Source: Diospyros lotus (lineage: Eukaryota > Streptophyta > Magnoliopsida > Ericales > Ebenaceae). From it: DNA of 64,000 nucleotides. The position numbers and the translations under genes were made by a program. Below, piece after piece: positions 58,701 to 63,100 of this stretch. Position 1 is the first letter of the stretch. Each line of letters starts with the position of its first letter. A model generated the notes under the pieces. It was not told the DNA's origin. It saw only the letters and a program-made list of their open reading frames with translations, and made no database searches. The stretch spans positions 563,001 to 627,000 of the forward strand of contig NC_068339.1 in the NCBI RefSeq assembly GCF_014633365.1, in the 5' to 3' direction.

Positions 58701-59355
58701 AATTTTTTGGATGTTTATAGTCCCGTTTATAGCGGAGTGATCTATCAAAGAAAAGTAACAATCAGAAGCTACAATGCAATAATAATGAAAGCTGTAAATA
58801 AATGTCTATATATACGTACTGAAAGGGAAAGTAAATGAATGTATATCTATTTAGATAGAAAAACACCTTTGAGTCAAAGATAATGGAAGATTTTGAGGTC
58901 TTTCGTTGCCCGTTTAACTTGTAATAAGTGGGGCATGTTGTGCAGTAAGGATCATTGCATATTCCAAGTTGCCCAGACCTCAACAGATGTTCATTTTTGC
59001 CAGCATAGTTATCCGGCCAATCATGCTGACCCATTCCTTTAGAAGAAGGATACTTTTCCACTGTAAGCTCGGATGTTTTGGGCCTTATTGCACCTTGGGT
59101 GGGTCTCTCATGCTTCCGGCTTATGTATAGCGGACCACTCATCTGCATGAATGGTGTTCTTCTTGCAGTCCGTAATGGGCCAGTATGACCCATATAACTT
59201 TCATTGTCATAGGTTTCCTGGGAATTCATAGAAATAGACATTGATGCACTCCGATTTCTGGATGAAAACCTACGATTTCGGAATTCCTCGTGTTCATCCA
59301 CTTCTGAGTACAGGTTTGACAGCATTGGCACCTCATCTTTCTCGGAAGCAGCCAT
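1542..59355 (-). CDS. CNGC20: CNGC19/20-like cyclic nucleotide-gated ion channel, partial (11 coding exons; 3' end off window)
   Basis: Joined coding exons (high to low): 59355-58867, 57327-57136, 55879-55781, 38497-38360, 17125-16877, 9900-9649, 6098-5953, 4674-4597, 3682-3553, 3008-2762, 1704-1542. All junctions are GT-AG and the phases agree, giving about 727 residues without a stop. Order: long charged N-terminus (1-163), S1 (about 204-225), S2 (239-260), S3 (285-306), S4 (328-348), S5 (365-389), pore helix and filter (about 455-480, STLAGNQ), S6 (485-512), C-linker, then a cyclic-nucleotide-binding domain from about 592 with phosphate-binding cassette [14 protein letters not shown]. Family knowledge: Arabidopsis CNGC19/20 form plasma-membrane Ca2+ channels acting in immunity and cell-death control. 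The missing last exon should hold the IQ/calmodulin-binding tail. The frame looks intact, so the gene is probably functional despite introns of 17 and 21 kb. Choice of CNGC20 over CNGC19 is from general resemblance only. Confidence 0.93.
1763..1797. repeat. (AAAAG)n microsatellite
   Basis: About six to seven consecutive AAAAG units inside CNGC intron 10. Confidence 0.9.
2390..2541 (+). repeat. Truncated SMART-like LTR element copy
   Basis: 2461-2541 (TAAAATAATAATATAAAAAA... to AACAATTTA) matches the reverse complement of the 92-bp LTR of the element at 5357-5654. The preceding stretch with ACCCAATATTTAAA and AAGTTGAGGG matches its internal region and polypurine tract. The 5' LTR is missing, so this is a plus-oriented 3' fragment. 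Confidence 0.65.
2762..3008 (-). CDS. CNGC20: CNGC exon 10 (cyclic-nucleotide-binding domain, first part)
   Basis: 247 bases, [19 protein letters not shown] to the CLEHSSINK end, between TTCCAG|GTCCGT and TAAAG|GTAAAA. It contains the beta-roll ([19 protein letters not shown]) and the phosphate-binding cassette [14 protein letters not shown]. Phase 1 exit. Confidence 0.93.
3009..3552 (-). other. CNGC intron 9 with long homopolymers
   Basis: A non-coding intron holding an uninterrupted run of about 26 C (3390-3415), then GG, then about 15 A (3418-3432). Nothing else recognisable. Confidence 0.8.
3553..3682 (-). CDS. CNGC20: CNGC exon 9 (C-linker)
   Basis: 130 bases, [19 protein letters not shown] through [10 protein letters not shown]. 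Acceptor GTACAG|GCAAG, donor AAAAAG|GTGAGT. The sequence [13 protein letters not shown] followed by [14 protein letters not shown] is a CNGC hallmark between S6 and the nucleotide-binding domain. Confidence 0.92.
3683..4596 (-). other. CNGC intron 8
   Basis: 914 bp of unique-looking AT-rich intron. I see no gene, repeat boundary or regulatory motif I can support. Confidence 0.7.
4597..4674 (-). CDS. CNGC20: CNGC exon 8 (C-linker)
   Basis: 78 bases encoding [16 protein letters not shown] and [11 protein letters not shown], the highly conserved C-linker of plant CNGCs. Acceptor GTCAG|GCGG, donor AGAAG|GTATTA. Phase is preserved (1 + 75 + 2 bases). Confidence 0.92.
5357..5448 (-). repeat. 3' LTR of the 298-bp element
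   Basis: 92 bp, TGTTGAATTC... to ...CTCTTCGCA as read on the plus strand. It aligns end to end with 5563-5654. Confidence 0.85.
5563..5654 (-). repeat. 5' LTR of the 298-bp element
   Basis: 92 bp, TATTGAATTG... to ...CTCTTAACA as read on the plus strand. The second base has changed from the canonical TG. The primer binding site abuts it at 5551-5562 (minus strand). Confidence 0.85.
5953..6098 (-). CDS. CNGC20: CNGC exon 7 (selectivity filter and S6)
   Basis: 146 bases, [20 protein letters not shown] through [10 protein letters not shown], flanked by AAAAG|CAAATC and CGCAG|GTATAC. The filter triplet region reads AGN, unlike the GQN common in other CNGC groups. S6 and the start of the C-linker follow. 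Phase 2 exit: the split Arg codon is completed by exon 8. Confidence 0.92.
7552..8090 (+). mobile_element. Truncated Ty1/copia: 5' LTR, primer binding site and start of gag
   Basis: 7552-7811 (TGAGGAGATG... to GGATTTCTTCA, 260 bp) is directly followed by TGGTATCAGAGC (7812-7823). An ATG at 7894 opens an Ala/Ser/Thr-rich leader, then [20 protein letters not shown], the usual N-terminal copia gag motif (LNGxNFxxWSQ). Similarity stops after KGKGK at about 8090. No second LTR was found nearby, so the 3' end of the LTR and the target duplication cannot be confirmed. Confidence 0.75.
7894..8090 (+). pseudogene. Copia gag N-terminal fragment
   Basis: About 66 residues of gag ending at the truncation; the downstream residues ([13 protein letters not shown]) read as non-coding. 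It lacks the rest of the capsid region, zinc knuckle and pol. Confidence 0.7.
8642..8729 (+). repeat. Solo LTR of the SMART-like family
   Basis: TGTTGTAAAATAATAATATA... to ...AAGAATTTAACA, 88 bp, matching the reverse complement of the 92-bp LTR at 5357-5448. TG and CA ends are present, but the flanks (TTTAA and CTTTC) do not form a target duplication. Confidence 0.6.
9649..9900 (-). CDS. CNGC20: CNGC exon 6 (extracellular loop and pore helix)
   Basis: 84 codons, [13 protein letters not shown] through YSLFWGFQ, between GAATAG|AGAGTAAAC and TTTCAG|GTATAT. It encodes the Cys-rich S5-pore loop ([16 protein letters not shown]) and the pore helix (IYSLFWGFQ). Copia A sits about 80 bp upstream in gene terms (its low edge is 9979), without touching the acceptor. 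Confidence 0.93.
9979..10215 (+). repeat. 5' LTR of copia A
   Basis: 237 bp, TGATAAAATATATTC to CTTTTTCTACA. It has a TATA-like TATAAATAT at 10148-10156. Confidence 0.93.
10638..15093 (+). pseudogene. Copia A gag-pol remnant
   Basis: Broken by many stops and frameshifts. Recognisable in order: gag motif [11 protein letters not shown] (about 10770), zinc knuckle [16 protein letters not shown] (about 11430-11480), protease [12 protein letters not shown] (about 11780-11815), integrase zinc-binding [15 protein letters not shown] (about 12300) and core [10 protein letters not shown] (W-G-P altered), reverse transcriptase [13 protein letters not shown] and [11 protein letters not shown] (about 14140-14175), RNase [18 protein letters not shown] (about 14850) and a C-terminal DCLTKGLP motif. 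The final stop abuts the polypurine tract. Not functional. Confidence 0.93.
15101..15337 (+). repeat. 3' LTR of copia A
   Basis: 237 bp; its first bases have decayed to TTATAAAATATA from TGATAAAATATA. It follows the polypurine tract at 15092-15100. Confidence 0.93.
15343..16876 (-). other. CNGC intron 5, part upstream of copia A in gene terms
   Basis: AT-rich intron. ORFs at 15585-15782, 16240-16449 and minus 16595-16849 have no recognisable motif. Nothing else supported. Confidence 0.6.
16877..17125 (-). CDS. CNGC20: CNGC exon 5 (S4 voltage-sensor-like helix and S5)
   Basis: 83 codons from [15 protein letters not shown] to CWYLFGLQ, between TGTGCAG|GTAGTG and TTGCAG|GTGTGG. The S4 segment [19 protein letters not shown] has the reduced positive charge usual for CNGCs. 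S5 ends at the exon border. Its acceptor closes the 21.2-kb intron 4. Confidence 0.93.
17126..18002 (-). other. CNGC intron 4, 3' end (gene sense)
   Basis: Unremarkable intron sequence between the exon 5 acceptor and copia C; no gene or repeat seen. Confidence 0.6.
18003..18339 (+). repeat. 5' LTR of copia C
   Basis: 337 bp, TGTTGGCGGACAGC to CATCCTTTTGACA. Confidence 0.93.
18438..19751 (+). pseudogene. Copia C gag-protease remnant (first half)
   Basis: The ATG at 18438 opens gag. [15 protein letters not shown] is the N-terminal motif, zinc knuckle [16 protein letters not shown] lies about 19230-19275, and the protease region reads [12 protein letters not shown] (about 19545-19580), where the catalytic-site Gly of DSGA has become Ser. 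Several stops and frameshifts break the frame. It ends at [11 protein letters not shown], where copia D is inserted; the same motif resumes after 24543. Confidence 0.93.
19752..19958 (+). repeat. 5' LTR of copia D
   Basis: 207 bp. It contains a roughly 23-bp internal tandem duplication around the GTATCCATGTTT motif (about 19830-19860) that the 184-bp 3' copy lacks; otherwise the two differ at about 7-8 positions. Confidence 0.92.
19959..20839 (+). other. GC-rich leader of copia D, no gag
   Basis: ORFs here (for example 19917-20288, 20243-20557, 20464-20739) translate to Pro/Ser/Arg-rich low-complexity sequence with no capsid motif. Copia A and G have shorter GC-rich leaders in the same place, so this is probably expanded or rearranged leader rather than a captured gene. 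Confidence 0.6.
20840..24347 (+). pseudogene. Copia D protease-integrase-RT-RNase H remnant
   Basis: Begins at a linker resembling copia G (CCTTCAACAAAGAGCAG at about 20847). The protease has decayed to SGPSDHMTS (about 21005). Integrase spans about 21410-22230 ([17 protein letters not shown], then a stop inside [11 protein letters not shown]). Reverse transcriptase spans about 22870-23640, and its catalytic YVDD reads [11 protein letters not shown] (about 23385), losing the first catalytic Asp. RNase H ends with EDIFKLA and a stop at the polypurine tract. Multiple nonsense and frameshift lesions. Confidence 0.92.
24355..24538 (+). repeat. 3' LTR of copia D
   Basis: 184 bp, TGTAAAAATGTAGG to TTTGCTTTGTTATA. 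The end is TA rather than CA in both LTRs of this element. Confidence 0.92.
24544..27632 (+). pseudogene. Copia C integrase-RT-RNase H remnant (second half)
   Basis: Resumes with the continuation of the protease-integrase linker, then a 523-residue open stretch (24630-26201) with integrase zinc-binding site [15 protein letters not shown], core [19 protein letters not shown] and [12 protein letters not shown]. In the last motif the catalytic Glu of the usual AERKN is replaced (Glu to Lys). Reverse transcriptase has [10 protein letters not shown] and [11 protein letters not shown] (about 26700). RNase H has [16 protein letters not shown] and [21 protein letters not shown] stop at 26200-26202 and frame changes at about 26940 and 27030 disrupt it. 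Confidence 0.93.
27640..27976 (+). repeat. 3' LTR of copia C
   Basis: 337 bp, same length as the 5' copy and colinear along its whole length. Confidence 0.93.
27977..28467 (-). other. CNGC intron 4 segment
   Basis: Host intron between copia C and the TRIM; no feature recognised. Confidence 0.6.
28468..28683 (-). repeat. 3' LTR of the TRIM
   Basis: 216 bp, TGAAGAAGTTTGGAC to CGTTTATCTACA as read on plus. Confidence 0.85.
29296..29502 (-). repeat. 5' LTR of the TRIM
   Basis: 207 bp, TGAAGAAGTTTGGAC to TGTTTTTCTATA as read on plus. The copies differ by several substitutions and small indels. Confidence 0.85.
29503..30155 (-). other. CNGC intron 4 segment
   Basis: Host intron. It has a short direct repeat of TAATTTCATTTCTAACTTC around 29930-29985. 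No gene seen. Confidence 0.6.
30156..30406 (+). repeat. 5' LTR of copia E
   Basis: 251 bp, TGTCAGAAAATACCG to CTACTTTTGACA. It carries about 13 bp (within CCATGTTTCCTTTCTAAGGG) that are absent from the 3' copy. Confidence 0.92.
30523..32280 (+). pseudogene. Copia E gag-protease-integrase remnant (part 1)
   Basis: Gag starts MTDSMESS and breaks early. The zinc knuckle WCSYCKKP ends at a stop (31264). The protease motif [12 protein letters not shown] (about 31552-31587) is intact. A 279-residue open stretch (31346-32185) runs to integrase [15 protein letters not shown] and [10 protein letters not shown], then breaks at a stop. The integrase is cut at 32280 by the solo LTR insertion. Confidence 0.92.
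32281..33671 (+). mobile_element. Solo LTR of a SIRE/Maximus-type copia element
   Basis: 1391 bp, TGATAATTTACTC to CTACTGTTCTAACA, with a TTTCC target duplication (32276-32280 and 33672-33676) within copia E's integrase. The 3' part CAATTCACCCCCCCATCTTGG is typical of SIRE LTR ends. A TATA box CTATAAATAC lies at 33074-33083 and U3 is unusually rich in GTCGAC palindromes (32634-32988). No internal region remains, implying LTR-LTR recombination after insertion. Confidence 0.88.
32634..32988. repeat. Array of about 15 TAGTCGACTA palindromic units
   Basis: Units are either ATAGTCGACTATG (a 12-bp perfect palindrome ATAGTCGACTAT) or CTGTCGACTATG/T, with a few single-base variants (ATAGTTGACTATG, ATAGTCGATTGTG, ATAGTCAACTATG). 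Spacing is irregular, about 10-40 bp. The array ends about 85 bp before the LTR's TATA box, so it lies in U3. Confidence 0.92.
33677..35966 (+). pseudogene. Copia E integrase-RT-RNase H remnant (part 2)
   Basis: Continues the integrase ([11 protein letters not shown], then a conserved Glu in [10 protein letters not shown]), an RT with [13 protein letters not shown] (about 35040) and [11 protein letters not shown] (about 35295-35330), and RNase H up to LWIKI. Numerous stops and frameshifts. A run of about 22 G (34380-34401) replaces coding sequence between integrase and RT. Confidence 0.92.
35967..36232 (+). repeat. Element F LTR 1
   Basis: 266 bp, TGTTGAATTTTGAC to AAAATACCAACA. Confidence 0.9.
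36266..36640 (+). pseudogene. TIC40: Captured TIC40 (chloroplast import translocon) fragment
   Basis: The ORF at 36266-36592 contains [19 protein letters not shown] and, near its end, [20 protein letters not shown] followed by PYLP. A small deletion (about 5 nt) at about 36568 shifts the frame. In the next frame [12 protein letters not shown] (36570-36605) follows in the right order. These motifs are those I recall from the region before and into the C-terminal Sti1/Hop-like domain of TIC40, a plastid inner-envelope co-chaperone. It is only a fragment, out of frame, without transit peptide or C-terminus, so it is not a working gene. The identification is from memory of the family, not a search. 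Confidence 0.82.
36690..36775 (+). repeat. Degenerate ATGCCTATGCCCCAAAAA minisatellite
   Basis: Three to four loose copies of an ATGCCTATnCCnCAAAAA unit in element F between the TIC40 fragment and LTR 2. Confidence 0.7.
36865..37129 (+). repeat. Element F LTR 2
   Basis: About 265 bp, colinear with LTR 1 and ending AAAATACCAAC before the partial third copy. Confidence 0.9.
37130..37236 (+). repeat. Element F partial third LTR (tandem)
   Basis: TTACATTTTAGTTGTATAAA to AAAATACCAACA, the last 107 bp of the LTR, placed head to tail after LTR 2 and inside the target duplication. Confidence 0.9.
37242..37521 (+). pseudogene. Copia E RNase H C-terminal remnant (part 3)
   Basis: Resumes exactly after element [15 protein letters not shown], then [17 protein letters not shown] and [13 protein letters not shown]. 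The usual terminal stop is lost by a small deletion just before the polypurine tract. Confidence 0.9.
37530..37767 (+). repeat. 3' LTR of copia E
   Basis: 238 bp; the first base is C instead of T. About a dozen substitutions separate it from the 5' copy. Confidence 0.92.
37773..38359 (-). other. CNGC intron 4, 5' end (gene sense)
   Basis: Intron between the exon 4 donor and copia E. The ORF at 37952-38212 has no recognisable motif. Confidence 0.6.
38360..38497 (-). CDS. CNGC20: CNGC exon 4 (S2-S3 loop and S3)
   Basis: 46 codons, [20 protein letters not shown] through the S3 helix to LFAVLPLPQ, flanked by TTGCAG|TTCC and CTCAA|GTAAGC. It sits alone between two giant introns. It is too short to stand out by ORF length and was found by reading the minus strand for the expected S3 sequence. 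Confidence 0.93.
38498..39138 (-). other. CNGC intron 3, 3' end (gene sense)
   Basis: Host intron between the exon 4 acceptor and the gypsy 3' LTR; nothing recognised. Confidence 0.6.
39139..40147 (-). repeat. 3' LTR of gypsy H (full length)
   Basis: 1009 bp with TG/CA ends (TGATGTAGGCGCACC to CGATCCACATCA on plus). The minus strand carries a TATA box, CTTATAAATAGGGG, at about 39655-39668. Confidence 0.92.
40200..42348 (-). pseudogene. Gypsy H RT-RNase H-integrase remnant
   Basis: Starts [20 protein letters not shown]. The RT active site is [11 protein letters not shown] (about 42195-42227). RNase H has [20 protein letters not shown] and [17 protein letters not shown]. The integrase has [53 protein letters not shown] and YHPQTNG. 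The end is [17 protein letters not shown] and [10 protein letters not shown]. Several stops (for example after TFMHVMN and after YHPQTNG). No chromodomain was recognised. Confidence 0.92.
42917..42990. repeat. Tandem duplication in solo LTR 1
   Basis: Two copies of a roughly 36-bp unit containing AAGCTTAATGGTTAAG followed by TTTTGTGAAGTGG. Confidence 0.8.
44060..44146. repeat. 29-bp tandem repeat, three copies
   Basis: Unit ATGATGATGTRTAAYCTCAT... at 44060, 44089 and 44118, near the 3' end of solo LTR 1. Confidence 0.85.
44344..44584 (-). pseudogene. Gypsy H RT segment between copia G and a solo LTR
   Basis: [52 protein letters not shown] and [12 protein letters not shown] followed by ETAF, the fingers/palm of Ty3/gypsy RT. 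Open reading with normal motifs. It is bounded by copia G on one side (TAGCC) and the solo LTR on the other (AAGGC). Confidence 0.93.
44590..44822 (+). repeat. 5' LTR of copia G
   Basis: 233 bp, TGCTGGAAATATGC to TTAGTTCTAAGA. Confidence 0.95.
45318..49644 (+). pseudogene. Copia G gag-pol, nearly complete
   Basis: ATG at 45318 ([17 protein letters not shown]). Gag has [23 protein letters not shown] at 45705-45707 interrupts it; the same frame continues to 47660. Zinc knuckle [15 protein letters not shown] (about 46129-46173), protease [13 protein letters not shown] (about 46401-46439), integrase [31 protein letters not shown] and PERKNKH with catalytic Asp/Asp/Glu present. A one-base shift at about 47655 moves to the frame 47656-49644, with TAG at 48574-48576 (for a Trp) and TGA at 49261-49263 (for a Trp). 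RT has [17 protein letters not shown] and [11 protein letters not shown]; RNase H has [16 protein letters not shown] and [20 protein letters not shown]. Two of the stops are Trp codons changed by one base. Confidence 0.95.
49652..49884 (+). repeat. 3' LTR of copia G
   Basis: 233 bp; differs from the 5' copy by T/C in GGATTTATC/GGATTCATC and A/G in GGATATTG/GGATGTTG. Confidence 0.95.
49890..50859 (-). pseudogene. Gypsy H zinc knuckle, protease and start of RT
   Basis: The zinc knuckle reads [14 protein letters not shown]: the fourth ligand Cys has become Ser. Protease follows ([14 protein letters not shown], about 50560-50600; later [22 protein letters not shown]). Then an acidic linker and the RT approach (DIQH, about 49995-50005). 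Stops at several points (for example after SLAWLK). Copia G interrupts the RT N-terminus at 49884. Confidence 0.88.
50860..53564 (+). mobile_element. Solo gypsy-type LTR 2 nested in gypsy H gag
   Basis: 2705 bp, TGTAATACCCAAGAAT to AACGAGGCGTTACA, with an exact GTCAC duplication (50855-50859 and 53565-53569). Related to solo LTR 1 by shared blocks and the same end sequences, but longer and diverged. ORFs inside (for example 51323-51532, 52021-52221) have no recognisable protein. No internal region or second LTR is present. Confidence 0.87.
53570..54590 (-). pseudogene. Gypsy H gag remnant
   Basis: The N-terminus ([20 protein letters not shown]) is in one frame, then shifts near 54260-54300 to the frame with [33 protein letters not shown] and [14 protein letters not shown], the standard plant gypsy capsid motifs. 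It ends in a Gly/Arg-rich segment. A solo LTR is inserted just before the zinc knuckle, which is found at about 50815-50857. Confidence 0.92.
54602..55034 (-). repeat. 5' LTR of gypsy H (573-bp class internal deletion)
   Basis: 433 bp. It matches the 3' LTR at both ends but lacks the part equivalent to about 39268-39840. The deletion joins TGTTTAAA to CACGATGCCC. In the full-length LTR both break points carry AAATAC, suggesting a microhomology deletion. The missing part includes the TATA box. Confidence 0.92.
55035..55780 (-). other. CNGC intron 3, 5' end (gene sense)
   Basis: Host intron between gypsy H and the exon 3 donor; no feature recognised. Confidence 0.6.
55781..55879 (-). CDS. CNGC20: CNGC exon 3 (S2)
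   Basis: 33 codons, GNKCIVINW through [10 protein letters not shown], bounded by AAGCAG|GGTAAT and CTTCAG|GTAAAT. It carries the conserved Cys-Ile-Val-Ile-Asn-Trp motif and the S2 helix. Its donor opens the 17.3-kb intron that contains the gypsy H complex. Confidence 0.93.
55880..57135 (-). other. CNGC intron 2
   Basis: 1256 bp with no repeat boundary or second gene visible. The ORF at 56839-57030 on plus has no known motif. Confidence 0.65.
57136..57327 (-). CDS. CNGC20: CNGC exon 2 (S1)
   Basis: 64 codons between acceptor ATTATGCAG|TTCC and donor CAG|GTATTG. It contains the conserved [16 protein letters not shown] stretch entering S1, and S1 itself (hydrophobic, with LDPLFFFLL). Phase 0 at both ends. 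Translating past the donor gives unrelated intron sequence. Confidence 0.93.
57328..58866 (-). other. CNGC intron 1
   Basis: 1539 bp, AT-rich. The plus-strand ORF at 57637-57948 is probably chance; nothing else recognised. Confidence 0.65.
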
Positions 59356-59371
59356 TTCTCTTTGTAGTCAC
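58867..59371 (-). CDS. CNGC20: CNGC exon 1 (N-terminal cytosolic domain, start codon)
   Basis: The ATG is at 59355-59353, opening with [16 protein letters not shown]. The exon encodes 163 residues ending IIFDSK, then AAAG|GTGTTT as donor at 58867. The N-terminus has many Arg/Ser residues, a [12 protein letters not shown] segment and a Cys cluster ([13 protein letters not shown]), all features I associate with the CNGC19/20 group. 59356-59371 is leader after the UTR-intron acceptor. Phase 0 exit. Confidence 0.93.
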
Positions 59372-59718
59372 CTGAACAAGTCATAAAACTGAAAATCCAG
59401 CATGTTTGACAACTAAAAATGATGATCGGCGATACAACAAAGTGGACAACAAAATTTAGGGAAACTAAGCCTCAATTTCAAGTAATTTAGACACGAAAGT
59501 CATCCAGCAGCATTCTGTATAAGCCAGGCACTTGGTTAAATAGGAGTGGATGATAACGAAAACAATAATTTCTTAGTTAGATTGTCAACCGAGTAACTGA
59601 AGAAAATTATTAAGAATAACAATAACAATTACAATTTAGTGACATAACTAAAGAACAGCTTGAACATGAATCATCAAACATTTCTCCTTTGCCTTTCAAC
59701 TAAAGAGTAGGGTACAAC

Positions 59719-59850
59719 CTGCTGGATTCTGCTTTCCTTCTTCGAAACCCTCAAAACTGCATCATCCTCCCCAATTGCAGCACTGCACTTCAGAAACGCA
59801 CACCAAACAGGGAAAGGGAAAGAGAAGAAGCCCTGAATTCAATTAATACT
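59719..59850 (-). other. Probable 5'UTR exon of the CNGC gene
   Basis: On the minus strand the segment ends in a good donor (CCAGCAG|GTTGTACC at 59719). A matching acceptor (CTTGTTCAG|GTGACTAC) precedes the start codon, so coding exon 1 would begin at 59371 with a short leader. A pyrimidine-rich patch (minus-strand CTTCTTCTCTTTCCCTTTCC around 59808-59833) is typical of plant core promoters. The transcription start is not determined. Confidence 0.55.
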
Positions 59851-60130
59851 GAAAAGGAGGGACGACATGACCGTTGACATTTTACTAAGCGGTGCAGCGT
59901 CTAAGCTGGAAGAAAAAGAGGCGAATAGCGGAAGCTACTGGTTCGGCATTTTACTAAGCGTCTGGGCCTAGTACGGACGGAATGGCCGAATGGGTTTTAC
60001 TGGTTCGGCATTTTACTAGCCGGCGCCAGTGGAAGTCTCCGGGAAGATGAGCAGGCAGACGCGTGAAGAACACGGATACGACACTCACCTTCCAACGAAA
60101 ATGGCCTTTTCTGGCGATATTATTTAAAGG
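59851..60130 (-). promoter_or_regulatory. Putative CNGC promoter with repeated GCATTTTACTAAGCG motif
   Basis: CATTTTACTA occurs three times (about 59878, 59947 and 60009). Two copies are part of a 19-bp direct repeat (59938-59956 and 60000-60018). The region is GC-richer than the DNA beyond it and directly precedes the 5'UTR exon. No clear TATA box could be fixed. Function is inferred from position only. Confidence 0.45.
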
Positions 60131-63100
60131 AAACGAATCTGTTTTATATATTAATATATTATATATTTATAATGATATAATATATATTATTATAACCTAT
60201 ATATGACATTATAATATGCAACACGTTACATAAGAATAGGATTGTTAGCTAAATCTATATTCTTGTCCGCTACTTTTATATTTTTTTTTTTTTTTGTGGT
60301 CATTAGAATTTTCTATTATTTTAATTATGTTACTAAATTTGATTTTAAAATTAATTTAATATTTTTATTTTATTTTTAATTATTTATGATAATCAAAACA
60401 TTTTATCATTTTAATTATATTTTTAAACTTATATTTTATAATTTATTTAATTTTTATATTTTATATATAAAAAAATAAAATAAAATATACGTCACACTTT
60501 ATTCTATTCGTATCAAAATATAATAATTAAATTAATTTAAAAATATATATCCATTGATATAATAAAAATTTTAAGTTGGCACATAAAAATATATTAAAAT
60601 ATAATGATTAAATTAATTAAGAAATATATAATTAAAATGAAAAAAAAATCAAATAGCCAGACTGAAAACTCAGAACAAAAATATAAGAAAGATTATTTAA
60701 CCAATTGAATGGGACGCGTCTATAAGAGAAGAGAAGGATACGATTTGGTTGGTGGTTGAAGTATAATTATTTTTTAACATGCTACGTAATGACAAGAGAC
60801 CTTGGACTTGTTCAAAACGTTACATTGTAAACGCATGGATTGACTTTTCCATACAACGTGAGGGCAGGGGAGGGGAGGGCTGGACTCTTGACTCTTGACA
60901 ACCTTATACCCCAAGTCCTTTGCCAAAGTCACCAGTTTTTTATAATCCCTGTGGTGTACATTTTATATTGGGTTTTTTAAATTAATATTATTTTTTTAAA
61001 AAATATGATTCTTAAGTCACATTTATTTTCATGAACTATGTGTATTTCTCTATCAAAATATGTTACATATCGTGCTCTTCTCTTATTCTATTGACTAAGT
61101 TATTTGTGTTCCATATACTCCTTAATCTAATTTGAGAATATTAAAATAATCATGTTGCCCATTAAAATAAAAATAAATGTATTTTTGAATTTACTTATTA
61201 TTCAGTTTTTTGTTCTTCTAATATTAAATATTAACTTAATTATCAAATTTCATTTTGAATGATAGCTCTAACATTTGATATTTCGAGTTTCAATCTCTAA
61301 CAACATAAATTTCTAAACTATTTCTCACGCGCCAATGCTAGAACTTAAATTGAGCCCACCGATTCAATTTAAAAAATTAGAATCATTTTAGAGCCATTTT
61401 AAAAATAGGTGAATTGGCTCCCTTCTCAATCGTAAATGACATGATTTAATCCAAAACCAAAGTTCCTTTCTCTTTTGTTATTTCTTAGAATTTGTTTGAA
61501 AGAAACCGAAACCTTTCACCAAAATATTTAATTTCATCCTCAACTCCCAAGTGAAATTCTTCACCAGTTTTTCATTTTCTTTATTTCTCATTATCTTTTT
61601 TTTTTTTTTTGAAAACTATTATCTTTGAGTGTATTCCTACATAATAATTTAAATCTTTTTAAAAAATATATATGTTTTATAAGAACCTTTTGCTAACCCT
61701 TACAATTTACATATCCTTGCAAAACTTTCGTTTGCTTGACCTTTCATTTTTTTTAAAATTTATCAGAGATTATTCTCCTAAATAATGCTTAGCGAGATTT
61801 ATCTCTAGTAGTCTCGCTTTTTTATCTAAACTCTTGTATTTAGTTTAGTTTATCAAAACAGATTATGTGCGTGCACACTTATTTTCACAAAAACCTAATT
61901 TAGTTCATAAGTCTTATTAAGAAATTTAAATTTTTTATTCATTCTGAAATATTAAATTTTAAAAAGAGAAAAGAAAAAGACTTTTCAAGCATCTCAACCA
62001 TAAGTCTTTAGAAATACTTAGAATAAATTTATATTTCCACTAAAATAAAATAACATGCCTTGAGTAAAAACTTAGTTCGTACAATAGGTTTAATATGCTT
62101 GGTGGACTCAACATTACCAAAATAGAGCGTATGCATATACTTTTAAGAGTTTTCTCAATTAGTGCCTTAAGCATTTCTTGAAAAGTCTTCGACCATGTCA
62201 CCTCTAACTTTAGTGGTATAGAGTAAAATAGTATGAGCATACAAGAACATAGATACAAATAAAAAATCAAACTAAGTTTATTTTTGAAATCAATTTTTCA
62301 TACACAAAAAAAGCCACAAAGTAAAAGTTTAAGATGAAGAACCTCACATTTGAGCCTCTTTTAAGTGAAGATCTTTCTTGATTTTCCTAATTTCCTATCT
62401 TTATTTACTTATCTTTATTTTTCCTTCTTATGTTATCTATATCTCTCTCTTTCTCCCTTCTCATATTTGTTTCAAGCTTGGATCTTTCCTCTTCTAAGGT
62501 TTTGAAGAACACCCTTGTAACCCTTATTTATATCAAACAATTTGGGCACCACTTCCCTCATTGGGTGAGTTTTCAAATTTATTCAAAACTTCTTAATTTG
62601 ATGAAAAACTTTAATTTATCACCATTTGAAATAAAACTCAAAAGGTCATTTTTGGGCCAAGGTAAATAGGTACCAAGACTCCATATTTATATTAAGATTT
62701 AACTCAAAAAAATACTTGATCCAAATAATTGGATCCAAAGCCCAATCTAGACCCAAATCTCCACCACACCTTCTTAAGATTACCTCGTGGCCAAACTTCA
62801 TCATCCGTGTGGCATGACCATATCTCTCCATCGGCACCACAATGCACCTATATAAAAATACAAATTTTAAGAAACAAATAAGTTATTTATTGTATACTAT
62901 TATTTTTGTTTCACATTTGATATTGGGACTAATTTGATCGTCATATATTATATTGGATAGACTAAGTCCTACCCTCCTTGTAAGTTAAGTAGGCTTTAGA
63001 CAGGTTTTGGCTAATGAAAAGCTATCAAATGCACTTGGTTTTGGATAAATTGGACGATAATCGATTCCAACCATCATCAATATTGAATCACTTGCCACTA

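Noticed and set aside
62646..62840. Small minus ORF upstream of the channel gene
   Set aside because: Short, no motif, AT-rich context, no splice or promoter support.
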